DNA of 41,899 nucleotides from assembly GCA_029260315.1 (NCBI GenBank), contig JAJDDM010000114.1:1-41899 (forward strand), given 5' to 3'. The position numbers were made by a program, and so were the translations under genes. The notes under the pieces were generated by a model. It had not been told where the DNA came from. It searched no databases and saw only the letters and a list, made by a program, of their open reading frames with translations. Positions 24,671-32,364 of this stretch are shown here, one piece after another (the stretch's first letter is position 1; every line of letters starts with the position of its first letter). This DNA comes from Phycisphaerales bacterium (GTDB taxonomy: Bacteria; Planctomycetota; Phycisphaerae; Phycisphaerales; UBA1924).

Positions 24671-25420
24671 TCATCGAAACGCCTCCGCAACCAGTCGCGG
24701 CAGGATCTCCCCAGATGCTCCGCGAAGCGACCAGTCGACCGCGTCGCTGATCGGCGTCTCGTCGCGGTTGACCTCGACCGCCTGCGCTCCGCCTTGGCGT
24801 GCGACATCCACGAACCCCGCGGCGGGATAGACCACGGCGCTGGTCCCCACCGAGAAGAACAGATCGCACGCGCTGGAGGCCTCGAAGGCCCGCTCCAACG
24901 CCGCCTCCGGCAGCGCCTCGCCGAACCAGACAACGTCCGGACGCAGCAGCGTGTCCTCCGGAGACCTCGGCGGAAACTCCTCGAACGGGACGGGCAGGTC
25001 CTCGTACCGCCGGCCCGTCTCGACACAACGCCAGACCATGATCGAGCCGTGCAACTCGACCACGTCGCGGCTGCCGGCCCTCTGGTGCAGGCGATCGACG
25101 TTCTGGGTGAGCAGCGTGAACGATCCGCCGCGAGATTCGATCTCGCGTTGCATCCGCGCCAGCGCGACGTGCCCGCCGTTTGGGATGGCCTCCAGGCACT
25201 TGGCCCGCCGGAAGTCGTACCAGCGCGAGACCGTCTCGGGGTCGGCCTCGAACGCCTCGGGCGTCGCGAGCTTCATCGGGTCGAAGCTCTTCCAAAGGCC
25301 TTCCATCGCGTCGCGGAAGGTGGGGATCCTGCTCTCGGCGCTCACGCCCGCGCCGGTCACGATCACGACCGACCTCGCGTCGCGCAGGGCCTCTGCCACG
25401 CCTTGGATCGCTCGCTCCAT
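24671..25420 (-). CDS. Sir2-family NAD-dependent deacylase lacking the zinc tetrad
   Basis: The 249-residue sirtuin has GAGVSAESRIPTFRD (23-37), TQNVDRLHQRAGS (105-117), the catalytic His124 in VELHGS and LRPDVVWFGEAL. WYDFRRA (67-73) contains Y68-x-x-R71, the acyl-pocket pair that in class III sirtuins (SIRT5, CobB) favours succinyl/malonyl-lysine. The segment that normally holds the Cys4 zinc ribbon is short and has a single cysteine (Cys132), so the zinc site is absent. ATG 25420 follows AAGGGAGG, a strong ribosome site, and is preferred over GTG 25453. It diverges from the QueC-like gene with only 65 bp between starts. Confidence 0.88.
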   Translation of the reverse strand: MERAIQGVAEALRDARSVVIVTGAGVSAESRIPTFRDAMEGLWKSFDPMKLATPEAFEADPETVSRWYDFRRAKCLEAIPNGGHVALARMQREIESRGGSFTLLTQNVDRLHQRAGSRDVVELHGSIMVWRCVETGRRYEDLPVPFEEFPPRSPEDTLLRPDVVWFGEALPEAALERAFEASSACDLFFSVGTSAVVYPAAGFVDVARQGGAQAVEVNRDETPISDAVDWSLRGASGEILPRLVAEAFR

Positions 25421-25485
25421 GCGCTCGCCTCCCTTCGGCGTGTCGGTCGGCACGCCCCGACCCCGGCGACGGTATCATGTTCGCC

Positions 25486-26106
25486 ATGAGCCAGGACGGC
25501 GACGCATTGATCATCTGCGACGGCGGACTCGCGAGCCTCGTCGCCTGCGCCTTGGCCGCCAAGCGAGCCGAGAGCGCGGGCGAGACGCCGGGCTCGATCG
25601 CCTGGTTCGTGCCCCTCGGCGATGAGACCGACGAACTCCGGCGCAACGCGGTCCGTGCCATAGCGACGCTCCTTGGGCTGAGCCAGGGCGAACCCAAGGG
25701 ATTCACGCCCACGCTCGCGGGCGAGACGCCAGCGCAGCGCGAGACCCGCCTGCTCCTGGAAGCCTGCGCATCGGCCATGCGTGCGGGTCTCGAAGTTGTG
25801 TCCTGGGCGATCCAGCCGGGCGGCTCCGCGGCCGACGAGTGGCCGGAGCTCGAGGGGATCGCCGCTCGGATGGACCGGACGCTGCTGTGCGCCCGCCTGG
25901 GGTCGCTGGATGGCGAGGGCGAGATCCGGATCGAGACGCCTCTGATCGACCTGACCGACCGCCAGATCGCCGAGTTTGCCGCCGATCTGGGTGTTGCGAC
26001 CGAGACTTGCTGGTGGTGGGGTGGGGGATCGCAGAGGCCGACGAGCGAGGCTCAGCGATTCAAGCCGCTGCTCGAAGCCGCGGGCCTTGCGCCGACGCCG
26101 GCGTAG
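25486..26106 (+). CDS. Degenerate QueC-like PP-loop family protein
   Basis: The 206-residue protein resembles 7-cyano-7-deazaguanine synthase (QueC) in outline. It opens with ALIICDGGLASLVACALAAK (PP-loop position) and ends with IRIETPLIDLTDRQIAEFAA, ETCWWWGGG and SEAQRFKPLLEAAG. Key residues differ: the ATP-binding SGGxDS is CDGGLAS, and the C-terminal zinc-binding cysteine cluster of QueC is reduced to one Cys. It is therefore probably not a working preQ0 synthase; it may bind another nucleotide or act as a scaffold. ATG 25486 is used; ATG 25477 is in frame and equally possible. It shares a short divergent promoter region with the sirtuin gene. The relationship to QueC is my pattern reading and should be treated as moderate. 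Confidence 0.55.
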   Translation: MSQDGDALIICDGGLASLVACALAAKRAESAGETPGSIAWFVPLGDETDELRRNAVRAIATLLGLSQGEPKGFTPTLAGETPAQRETRLLLEACASAMRAGLEVVSWAIQPGGSAADEWPELEGIAARMDRTLLCARLGSLDGEGEIRIETPLIDLTDRQIAEFAADLGVATETCWWWGGGSQRPTSEAQRFKPLLEAAGLAPTPA

Positions 26107-26114
26107 CCCGGGCG

Positions 26115-26206
26115 GGTGCCGTGGTCTGAGCGAGTCTTCGAGCGAAGGCCACGCGATTGCACGCTCGACGTGGCTTTCGTCGCAGAGCCGACGAAGACCA
26201 CGGCAC
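26115..26206 (+). repeat. ~93-bp nested palindrome, copy B
   Basis: Forward copy filling nearly all of the 109-bp gap between the convergent QueC-like and NTF2-like genes. The left half matches the consensus almost exactly; the right half is worn (GAGCCGACGAAGACCACGG instead of AGCCTCCTCAGACCACGG). Likely two-way terminator. Confidence 0.85.
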
Positions 26207-26215
26207 TGGCGCTGC

Positions 26216-26716
26216 TCAATCATCGCTCGAATCTTCGCACGAGAGTTCGGCCTTGATCATCTCCACAACCTGCCCCGCGATCTCGTTTGGTACCGGAAAC
26301 GTGAGGTTGTACTGCGTGATCCGCCAGCCGGCGGGCGTGCGGATGAGCGCCCCCGAGCCCCGCAGATCACCGTAGTTCTCGTTGCGGACGACCTCGTCGA
26401 ACCAGGCGGTGTCCTGATTCGCGTTGAGCCCGACGTGGCGCTCGATCGAGACGTACGTCCAGGCGCTGTCACGCTCAAAGAACGGCTCGGCCCAGGCCTC
26501 GAACTCGTCCTTGGTCCAGCGCTCCGTCGCGTCGGTCCCGAGAAAGACCGAGTCCTCGGCCATCAGATCGAAATAGGTCTCCTCGTCGGCCTCGGCGGCG
26601 GCGGCATGAAACGCATCGAGCGTCCGGTTGACGCCCGCCAGCGCGTCGGGGCGCGAGTGCGTCGCGCACCCGCCAAGCAAGATCGGGGCGAGAACGTATA
26701 TGGCGGATCGGATCAT
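26216..26716 (-). CDS. NTF2-like (SnoaL/DUF4440 type) lipoprotein
   Basis: The 166-residue product starts with a lipoprotein signal (MIRSAIYVLAPILLGGC, lipidated Cys17). An NTF2-like cone fold follows: VNRTLDAFHAAAAEADEETY, FDLMAEDSVFLGTDATERWT, KDEFEAWAEPFFERDSAWTY, WRITQYNLTFPVPNEIAG. Such domains bind small molecules or act as accessory parts; the pocket residues do not point to a given reaction. It lies 35 bp downstream of the MFS transporter gene's possible partner region (the MFS gene ends at 26752 on the same strand but is transcribed towards it), so the two may share a message. The stop is next to palindrome copy B. Confidence 0.8.
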   Translation of the reverse strand: MIRSAIYVLAPILLGGCATHSRPDALAGVNRTLDAFHAAAAEADEETYFDLMAEDSVFLGTDATERWTKDEFEAWAEPFFERDSAWTYVSIERHVGLNANQDTAWFDEVVRNENYGDLRGSGALIRTPAGWRITQYNLTFPVPNEIAGQVVEMIKAELSCEDSSDD

Positions 26717-26751
26717 GCGTGGGCCCCCTTATGCCCGCGATCGTCCGACCG

Positions 26752-27954
26752 TCAACGCACGCGCGTCAGCCGCCAGGCGAGCAGTCCACCGACGAGCAGA
26801 ATAGCCCAGACGACGCCGATGATCGCCGAGGGCTCGTTGATCGATTCGCTGGCGCCCGCGATGAGCACGCCGGCCAGGCCCGCCGCGGGTCCCAGGGCGT
26901 AGCCCAGGCCGATGATCGCCTCGTGCTTGCCCCCGGCGTCAACCTCTGCTCTGCCGACGCTCATGGCGTAGTAGATCGCACCGTAGTAGATGATCCCGGC
27001 GCCACCCCCGAGCAGCGCGAGCCCGAGCAGCGCCAGCGGCAGCGTGCTCGCGGCGAGGGTGAGCGCAAAGCCGATCGCCAGGGCTGCGCCGCCGACATGG
27101 ACCGTCCGCCACGAACCATGCCAGAATCGCATCCGCCACATGGCGGTCACGCTGAGCGTGCGCGAGACCATCCAGGTCGCCGCGACGATCGTCGCCCATG
27201 ACGCCTCGACGCCCGCGATTGCGAATGTCGCTTCGCCGGGCTCATCCAACAGATCGGCGATCAGGAACGGCAGCAGCGGCGTGAGCGCCCAGGTCACCAG
27301 GTAGCTCAGAAGCAGCAGGACCCGGAATGCAACGAGCAGGCGCGGGTAATCCGGCGTTACGTTCGCGAGATTCGTCGCCGCGTCGTGGGGCGCGGGCTCG
27401 CGCCGCAGCAGCGGCACAAACAACAGCGCGATCGCGTTGCAGACCGCGAGCATGGCGATCGAGTCGCTCGGGCGCGACGCGAGCAACGGCGCCATGAGGA
27501 CCATGCTCAGCGCGACGCTCGATGTCCAGACGAGATTCCAGAGCCCGATCGCCGAGCGCATCGAGCGCCCGTGACGCCCGGCGGTCATGTAGCTCTCGAT
27601 CAGCGGCCAGAAGACCGACGCGAGCACGTTGAACGCGATGGCGGTGAACCAGAGCACCCAGACCTGACGCGTCGCCAGCGGGAGCGCGGCAACGAAAGCC
27701 TGGAGCACGAGCACGCCGCCGATGATCGCGCGCGGCGAGACCCTGCGCTGCGCGGCGAGGACGAATCGTCCCGCCCCGCGTGCGCCGAGCACATAGACCC
27801 CGCCCAGCACCAGATAGAGCACCAGCGTGTCGCGCTCGCCGAAGCCGTACTGGCGCTCGGCGATGAAGGCGATGCCGCTCCAGATCACGCCGGTGCCGAT
27901 CGACGCCAGCGCGGTGATCGCGAGCACCGGCGCGGGCTGTTGGGGCGCGGGCAT
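26752..27954 (-). CDS. Major facilitator superfamily transporter
   Basis: The 400-residue protein has about 11-12 hydrophobic helices in two halves separated by a charged loop (REPAPHDAATNLANVTPDYP, about 190-210). N-terminal half: VLAITALASIGTGVIWSGIA, TLVLYLVLGGVYVLGARGAG, WVLWFTAIAFNVLASVFWPL, with the loop TAGRHGRSMRSAIGLWNL. C-terminal half: GGAALAIGFALTLAASTLPL, GGGAGIIYYGAIYYAMSVGR. The layout fits MFS permeases, but no substrate can be assigned. ATG 27954 is chosen since the upstream frame is Arg-rich and runs through a degenerate repeat. The NTF2-like lipoprotein gene lies 35 bp downstream on the same strand. Confidence 0.8.
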   Translation of the reverse strand: MPAPQQPAPVLAITALASIGTGVIWSGIAFIAERQYGFGERDTLVLYLVLGGVYVLGARGAGRFVLAAQRRVSPRAIIGGVLVLQAFVAALPLATRQVWVLWFTAIAFNVLASVFWPLIESYMTAGRHGRSMRSAIGLWNLVWTSSVALSMVLMAPLLASRPSDSIAMLAVCNAIALLFVPLLRREPAPHDAATNLANVTPDYPRLLVAFRVLLLLSYLVTWALTPLLPFLIADLLDEPGEATFAIAGVEASWATIVAATWMVSRTLSVTAMWRMRFWHGSWRTVHVGGAALAIGFALTLAASTLPLALLGLALLGGGAGIIYYGAIYYAMSVGRAEVDAGGKHEAIIGLGYALGPAAGLAGVLIAGASESINEPSAIIGVVWAILLVGGLLAWRLTRVR

Positions 27955-27989
27955 GACCCGCCGAGGATAGCGGCCTTGGCGGGCACCCC

Positions 27990-28058
27990 GTCGGTGGCAC
28001 GGGTGCCGTGCGCGTCGAGCGCATCCCGGCATCCGAACGGGCGGGACGCCGGCTCCAC
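27990..28058. repeat. Degenerate hairpin repeat between MFS and methyltransferase genes
   Basis: The stretch GGTGGCACGGGTGCCGTGCG ... GAACGGGCGGGACGCC ... CTCCACC contains short self-complementary pieces, including CGGCACCCGTG-like arms. It also holds the reverse of the palindrome seen at 5092-5112. It looks like a worn copy of a dispersed repeat and lies between the methyltransferase stop (28078) and the MFS start (27954), both minus. Confidence 0.4.
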
Positions 28059-28077
28059 CAACTGGTCAGCGAACGGC

Positions 28078-28902
28078 TCAGCCCTGGCTTGGAATCAGTG
28101 AATCGGGGATGTCCGACATCTTCCGTCCGATGATGGCGGTGTATTCCAGACGCGATCCTGTCGGCGACACCCGATGGGTGTACCTCTCGCGTGCGAGGGG
28201 ATCGACGACCTTCTCTGCGATCATGCCGCGGATCATCGTCGAGAACCCCGAGTCGTCGTTGGGGTCGAGGAAGTCGCTCTTGATCGTGAACGCCGCCCAG
28301 CCCCCGTCGCGGACGCGGTTGTAGGCACTGGCGAAGACCACCGGCGGGATATCGCCGAAGCCCAGCGCCGCGACGCAGGCCAGGCAGTCGAACGTGCGCC
28401 CCTCGAGCTTGCCAGCCTCGGACACCGGCAAGTCCAGCAGGTCGCCCACGACGAACTCGCCGTAGAGCCCCGGGCGATCGCGTTCGGCGGCGTCGGCGGC
28501 CTCCTGATACAGATCCACGCCCACGAACTCGCGGATGCCGATCTTCGCCAGCTCCTCGGCGACCACGCCGTTGCCCGCCCCCAGGTCCAGCACCGTCAGG
28601 TTCGCCGGGTCGGTGTCGTTGCGTTTGAGCATCTCGCCCAGCAACTCGCGGATCTTCGCCGGCGAGCCGCATTGGAGCACCTTGTAGACCCACTTCTCGT
28701 ACAGGCCCTGGATCGGGAAGACCTCGTTGTAGTCGTGCAGGCGGATCTTCATCCATGCCCCCTCCACGCGGACGACGATCGACTCCTCGTCCTGCTCGAG
28801 CCCGTCACCTTCTGCGGGCAGGGCGATCTCAAGGTTCTCAATCGCCTCCTGAAGCGAGGGCACGGGCGTCTTCATGGTCGTGGGCATGCTGTCCTTGCTC
28901 AT
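28078..28902 (-). CDS. Class I SAM-dependent methyltransferase
   Basis: The 274-residue protein has an N-terminal extension (1-95), then the SAM-binding motif LTVLDLGAGNGVVAEEL (glycines 108-112), the acidic ribose loop FVGVDLYQEAADAAERD, and motif FDCLACVAALGFGDIPP. It ends with a DGGWAAFTIKSDFLDPND strand and YTAIIGRKM. The N-terminal part (EGAWMKIRLHDYNEVFPIQG, LYEKWVYKVLQCG) resembles methyltransferases that act on small molecules, but the substrate is unclear. ATG 28902 (MSKDSMPTTMK) is used; internal ATGs at codons 6 and 10 are possible. The 270 bp upstream hold no supported gene. Confidence 0.85.
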   Translation of the reverse strand: MSKDSMPTTMKTPVPSLQEAIENLEIALPAEGDGLEQDEESIVVRVEGAWMKIRLHDYNEVFPIQGLYEKWVYKVLQCGSPAKIRELLGEMLKRNDTDPANLTVLDLGAGNGVVAEELAKIGIREFVGVDLYQEAADAAERDRPGLYGEFVVGDLLDLPVSEAGKLEGRTFDCLACVAALGFGDIPPVVFASAYNRVRDGGWAAFTIKSDFLDPNDDSGFSTMIRGMIAEKVVDPLARERYTHRVSPTGSRLEYTAIIGRKMSDIPDSLIPSQG

Positions 28903-29171
28903 ATGACTCGGTTGTGCGAGGTTGCGCCCCTCAGCCGCGATCGCGGGCGGACGCTCCGGGCTCCTCTGGGAGATCGCCCCTGCACGGTTGATCTCGGTGT
29001 GCGATCGACAGAAGCGCGTCGTTTCGTCCTTGACACACACTAGGGGCCCAAGGCGGAGCAGTTCAACCGTCTTCGAATCTGGCGCGATTGCGACAGATCG
29101 CAGCACGTTGCGAACCGATCGGCATATTTTCGCCTCAGGATCGAGGAAGCTCGATTCTCGACCACAGGCGT

Positions 29172-30083
29172 CTACGCGGGGCCACAGGCCCGATAAGCGT
29201 CGATGAGGGCGACCTCGCCCTCCTTGCCGCCCTTGCTCAGCCCGTGCTCCATGCCGAGGATACCTGTAAAACCCTTGTCCTTGATGTGTGCGAAGACTCT
29301 GCGATAGTTGATCTCGCCGGTGGTCGGCTCGCGCCTGCCGGGGTTGTCGCCGATCTGGTAGTACGCGATCTCATCCCACGCGCGATCGATGTTGGGGATC
29401 AGGTTGCCCTCGGTGATCTGCTGGTGGTACAGATCATTGAGGATCTTGACCGCCGAGCTATTCACGCCCCGGCAGATCTCATAGCCATGGGCCATCTTCG
29501 CCAGCAGCATGCTCGGATGGTCGCGCGGGTTCAGCGGCTCGAGGACCATGACCAGGCCGTGCGGCTCGAAGATGTCCGCCGCGGCCCGGAGCTGGTCGAT
29601 CGCGGAGGCGGTCTGGTAGCCGAGGTCGATGCGCGGGTGGCGTGTGCCGCAGACGACGGTCATCCATGTCGCGTTGACGCGCTTGGCGACCTCGACACTC
29701 GAGCGGACTTCCGCGAGGAACTTGTCGCGGTCTTCCTTGTCGTTGCGGCTGAAGCTCGGACCCCACGCGGTGTCGGGGTTCACGACGAAGACGCCCATCT
29801 GGATCCCGAGTCGCTCCATCGCGTTGGCGATCCGGGACTGGTCCTCGGTGCTGCGCCCCTTCATGCCGTTGTCTTCCCAGGCGGTGAACCCCGCGTCGGC
29901 GGCGAACTCCAGCTGGGCGACGGGATCGTCGCCGGCGTGGTGGCGGAACATGCCGAAGTGCGGGGCGAAGTGCATGCTGAACGGCTTGGTGGCGCTCGAT
30001 GACGCGCTCGCGCGGGCGCTGGAAGCGAGCGAGCCTGCGGCGGTTGCGGCGGCGGTCGAAGCGATGAAATCACGGCGATTCAT
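29172..30083 (-). CDS. Tat-exported hydroxypyruvate isomerase-like TIM-barrel protein
   Basis: The 303-residue protein starts with a Tat-type signal (MNRRDFIASTAAATAAGSLA), and the rest fits the AP-endonuclease-2/xylose-isomerase-like barrel of the Hyi group. Metal-ligand blocks are visible: VMVLEPLNPRDHP (Glu), VKILNDLYHQQITEGN (Asp), YYQIGDNPGRREPTTGEINY and GILGMEHGLSKGGKEGE. Such enzymes isomerise or epimerise small sugars or keto acids; export suggests a role with secreted sugar oxidoreductases. ATG 30083 follows GGAAGGA. A longer frame reaching 30194 starts in palindrome copy C and is an artefact. Located just downstream of a RAYT transposase on the same strand. Confidence 0.82.
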   Translation of the reverse strand: MNRRDFIASTAAATAAGSLASSARASASSSATKPFSMHFAPHFGMFRHHAGDDPVAQLEFAADAGFTAWEDNGMKGRSTEDQSRIANAMERLGIQMGVFVVNPDTAWGPSFSRNDKEDRDKFLAEVRSSVEVAKRVNATWMTVVCGTRHPRIDLGYQTASAIDQLRAAADIFEPHGLVMVLEPLNPRDHPSMLLAKMAHGYEICRGVNSSAVKILNDLYHQQITEGNLIPNIDRAWDEIAYYQIGDNPGRREPTTGEINYRRVFAHIKDKGFTGILGMEHGLSKGGKEGEVALIDAYRACGPA

Positions 30084-30102
30084 GATGAGTCCTTCCCTTG
30101 AC

Positions 30103-30195
30103 GGTGCCGTGGTCTGAGCGAGTCTTCGAGCGAAGGCCACGCGGTTGCACGTTTGACGTGGCCTTCGTCGCAAAGCCTCCTCAGACCACGGCACC
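30103..30195 (+). repeat. ~93-bp nested palindrome, copy C (RAYT 3' flank)
   Basis: Near-consensus copy with perfect 16-bp outer arms. It ends one base before the RAYT stop codon (30197-30199) and starts 19 bp upstream of the Hyi-like ATG. Together with copy D it brackets the RAYT gene. Confidence 0.9.
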
Positions 30196-30196
30196 C

Positions 30197-30769
30197 TCAG
30201 TCCATCCGGTCAATCTCGGGGCCAGAACTCGCGAACTCGGCGTAACTACGAGCCGACGACCAAATCCAGTCCGTTGCTCTGGCAACAAGCCCTCGCCGAA
30301 TCGGATTCTCATGGATGTACTTGATCTTCTCGTTGAGTTCCTTCCTGGAGCGAATGTTACGGTCATATCCGCCGCCGCGTTGCCAGAATCTCGTCTCTCC
30401 CCGCGAGTCCGTGAGTCGATGCAACACGGGCGCGTCGATCTGACGCCAACGACTGAGAATGTCCCTTGCGTGTCGTTGCTTGAGATACTGGAGAATGGGC
30501 GGCACCGGACTTTCGGGCAACTCTGGGAGAACAAGCAGATGCACATGCTCGGGCATGATGACCCACGCAATAAGGCGAAAGCCAAACGCCTGTCTTGTCT
30601 CGTCGAGATGAAGAGCAAAGCGGTCCTTGACGGCGTCGTTCTGGAATAACGGAAGTCTGTTGTAGCATGAGAACGTAAGAAACCGCGACTCCGTCGGCTT
30701 TTCGACGCGACGACGCCGAGTCCGGGGGACGATGTACCGGCCCTGCGCGTCGTACAGTGGGCGATCCAT
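30197..30769 (-). CDS. REP-associated tyrosine transposase (RAYT, IS200/IS605-like HUH)
   Basis: The 190-residue Y1 transposase has the HUH motif in WVIMPEHVHLLVL (H75-V-H77). It also has LKQRHARDILSRWR, FWQRGGGYDRNI and the catalytic tyrosine Y151 in KIKYIHENPIRRGLVARATD, followed by WIWSSARSYAEF. RAYTs are single-copy, domesticated relatives of IS200 that cut single-stranded REP hairpins. Here the gene is bracketed at 1 bp and about 17 bp by copies of a palindrome that recurs across the window, the classic RAYT/REP arrangement. The start is ATG 30769 (MDRPLYDAQGRYIV), since upstream frame lies in the repeats. The protein is full length with all key residues, so it may be active. Confidence 0.92.
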   Translation of the reverse strand: MDRPLYDAQGRYIVPRTRRRRVEKPTESRFLTFSCYNRLPLFQNDAVKDRFALHLDETRQAFGFRLIAWVIMPEHVHLLVLPELPESPVPPILQYLKQRHARDILSRWRQIDAPVLHRLTDSRGETRFWQRGGGYDRNIRSRKELNEKIKYIHENPIRRGLVARATDWIWSSARSYAEFASSGPEIDRMD

Positions 30770-30786
30770 CAGCGAAGAATACCAAG

Positions 30787-31008
30787 GGTGCCGTGGTCTG
30801 AGCGAGTCTTCGAGCGAAGGCCACGCGGTTGCACGTTTGACGTGGCCTTCGTCGCAAAGCCTCGTCAGGCCGCGGCTCCGGTCTGAGCGAGTCGTCGAGC
30901 GAGGGCCACGCAAGGGTGCCAGAATCTGTCGAACTCGACGACCGCCAGGCACACGATCCTCGTCCATCGCGTGGCCTTCGTCGCAGAGCCTCCTCAGACC
31001 ACGGCACC
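30787..31008 (+). repeat. ~93-bp nested palindrome, composite copy D (RAYT 5' flank)
   Basis: D1 (30787-30877) is near-consensus on the left but worn at the right end. It shares its right end with D2 (about 30872-31008), whose centre is expanded by about 40 bp of unrelated sequence (around 30912-30968) before the usual right half. The compound lies between the Gfo/Idh stop (31023) and the RAYT start and would contain the RAYT promoter. It fills the 253-bp gap; no gene is supported there. Confidence 0.85.
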
Positions 31009-31022
31009 CACACCAGCAATCC

Positions 31023-32303
31023 CTACACCAGCGGCGTCCGCCCCGGCACCGCAATCTCCCGCACGTCGAGATCCCCGAACGCGTACGCCTCCGGGCTCAA
31101 GTTCAAGCCCGAGTTCATCGCCTGCTCCCACGTCACGGACTTACCCGTGTAGCAGCTCATCCGTCCCATGATCGCCGTCAGCGTGCTCTCGGCGACCCGT
31201 CTCGCCTCGTTCAGCCCGCCGCCGGCGCGGATCGACGCGATCAGGTCGGCGTGCTCGACGACATACGGGTTCGGGTTGGCGCTCTGATACTTCCAGGCGT
31301 TCTGACCCTTGAACTCGGCCCGGCCGGAGCTGGTCACGCTCACGCCCTTGGACCCACGGATCCGCTCCTCGACCCGGCTGGCGCATCCGTCGATCTGGCG
31401 GCACATGCTCAGCATGTTCGCGCCGTTCTCGTACTCGTACTCGATCGCGAAGTGGTCGAAGATGTTGCCGAACTTCTCGGCGGTGCGCACCTGCCTGCCC
31501 CCCATCCCCATGCAGCGCACCGGCGGGCCGCCCATCGCCCAGTTCACCGCGTCGAGGTTGTGCACATGCTGCTCGACCAGGTGGTCGCCGCTCAGCCAGG
31601 TGAAATACAGCCAGTTGCGGCACTGCCACTCCATGTCGGAGTACGCGTCCTTGCGGGCGTGGTCCCACAGCCCGCCCTGGTTCCAATAGCAACTCGCGCT
31701 GATCAGCTCGCCGATCTCGCCGTCATGGATCCGCTCCATCGCCTCGAGATAGCACGCCTCGTGGCGGCGTTGCGTGCCCGCGACGACGCTCAGGTGCTGC
31801 TCGTCGGCCTTGCGGCTGGCGGCGATCACCTTGCGGATCCCCGCCGGGTCCACCGCCACCGGCTTCTCCATGAACACGTTGGCCCCCGCATTGATCGCCG
31901 CCTCGAAGTGGATCGGGCGGAAGTGCGGCGGGGTCGCCAGGATGACATAATCCACCCCGCCGTCGCCCAGCAGCTTCTTGTACGCATCGAACCCGCTGTA
32001 GCGGCGCTCGGGCGCGACATCGACGCGCGAGCTGAAGCGGTCGTGCCCCGAGAGGTGCCCCAGCGAGCCCGAGAGGCGGTCCTCGAACAGGTCGGCCATC
32101 GCGACGATCCGCGTGCCGGCGTCGGCCTCCAGCGCGTTGACCGCGGCCCCCGTGCCCCGACCGCCGCAGCCGATCACGCCGACGCGCAGTGTGTCGTCGC
32201 CCCGACGCCGGGATGAGCTCGTGAGCGAGGCGGGCGAGATGGCGGCGGCCGCGCCGATCGCGGCGCCGGCCTTGACGAAGTGACGGCGGGTGAGTTCGTT
32301 CAT
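31023..32303 (-). CDS. Tat-exported Gfo/Idh/MocA family oxidoreductase
   Basis: The 426-residue protein has a Tat signal (MNELTRRHFVKAGAAIGAAA), the NAD(P) motif RVGVIGCGGRGTGAAVNALE, VILATPPHFRPIHFEAAINA and the lysine motif NVFMEKPVAVDPAGI. The family block AGTQRRHEACYLEAMERIHD and WLYFTWLSGDHLVEQHVHNL follow, typical of planctomycete secreted Gfo/Idh proteins. The reaction is probably oxidation of a sugar hydroxyl with bound cofactor; the substrate is unknown. ATG 32303 is the natural start of the Tat signal. The SUMF1-like gene lies 61 bp upstream on the same strand. Confidence 0.88.
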   Translation of the reverse strand: MNELTRRHFVKAGAAIGAAAAISPASLTSSSRRRGDDTLRVGVIGCGGRGTGAAVNALEADAGTRIVAMADLFEDRLSGSLGHLSGHDRFSSRVDVAPERRYSGFDAYKKLLGDGGVDYVILATPPHFRPIHFEAAINAGANVFMEKPVAVDPAGIRKVIAASRKADEQHLSVVAGTQRRHEACYLEAMERIHDGEIGELISASCYWNQGGLWDHARKDAYSDMEWQCRNWLYFTWLSGDHLVEQHVHNLDAVNWAMGGPPVRCMGMGGRQVRTAEKFGNIFDHFAIEYEYENGANMLSMCRQIDGCASRVEERIRGSKGVSVTSSGRAEFKGQNAWKYQSANPNPYVVEHADLIASIRAGGGLNEARRVAESTLTAIMGRMSCYTGKSVTWEQAMNSGLNLSPEAYAFGDLDVREIAVPGRTPLV

Positions 32304-32364
32304 CGTGCATTCCCCTGGGTCAGTTCGGTGCTCTGACCAGCGTATCAAGTCGCACGCCGGTCGG

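Noticed and set aside
25180-25476. Extended N-terminus for the QueC-like protein
   Set aside because: It would overlap the sirtuin gene antisense, and the added sequence is Arg/Pro-rich without similarity.
29030-29060. TTGACA-like hexamer as a plus-strand promoter
   Set aside because: No -10-like sequence at a fitting distance and no plus-strand gene downstream.
30098-30649. Plus-strand frame opposite the RAYT gene
   Set aside because: It begins inside palindrome copy C and is antisense to a recognisable transposase; no domain seen.
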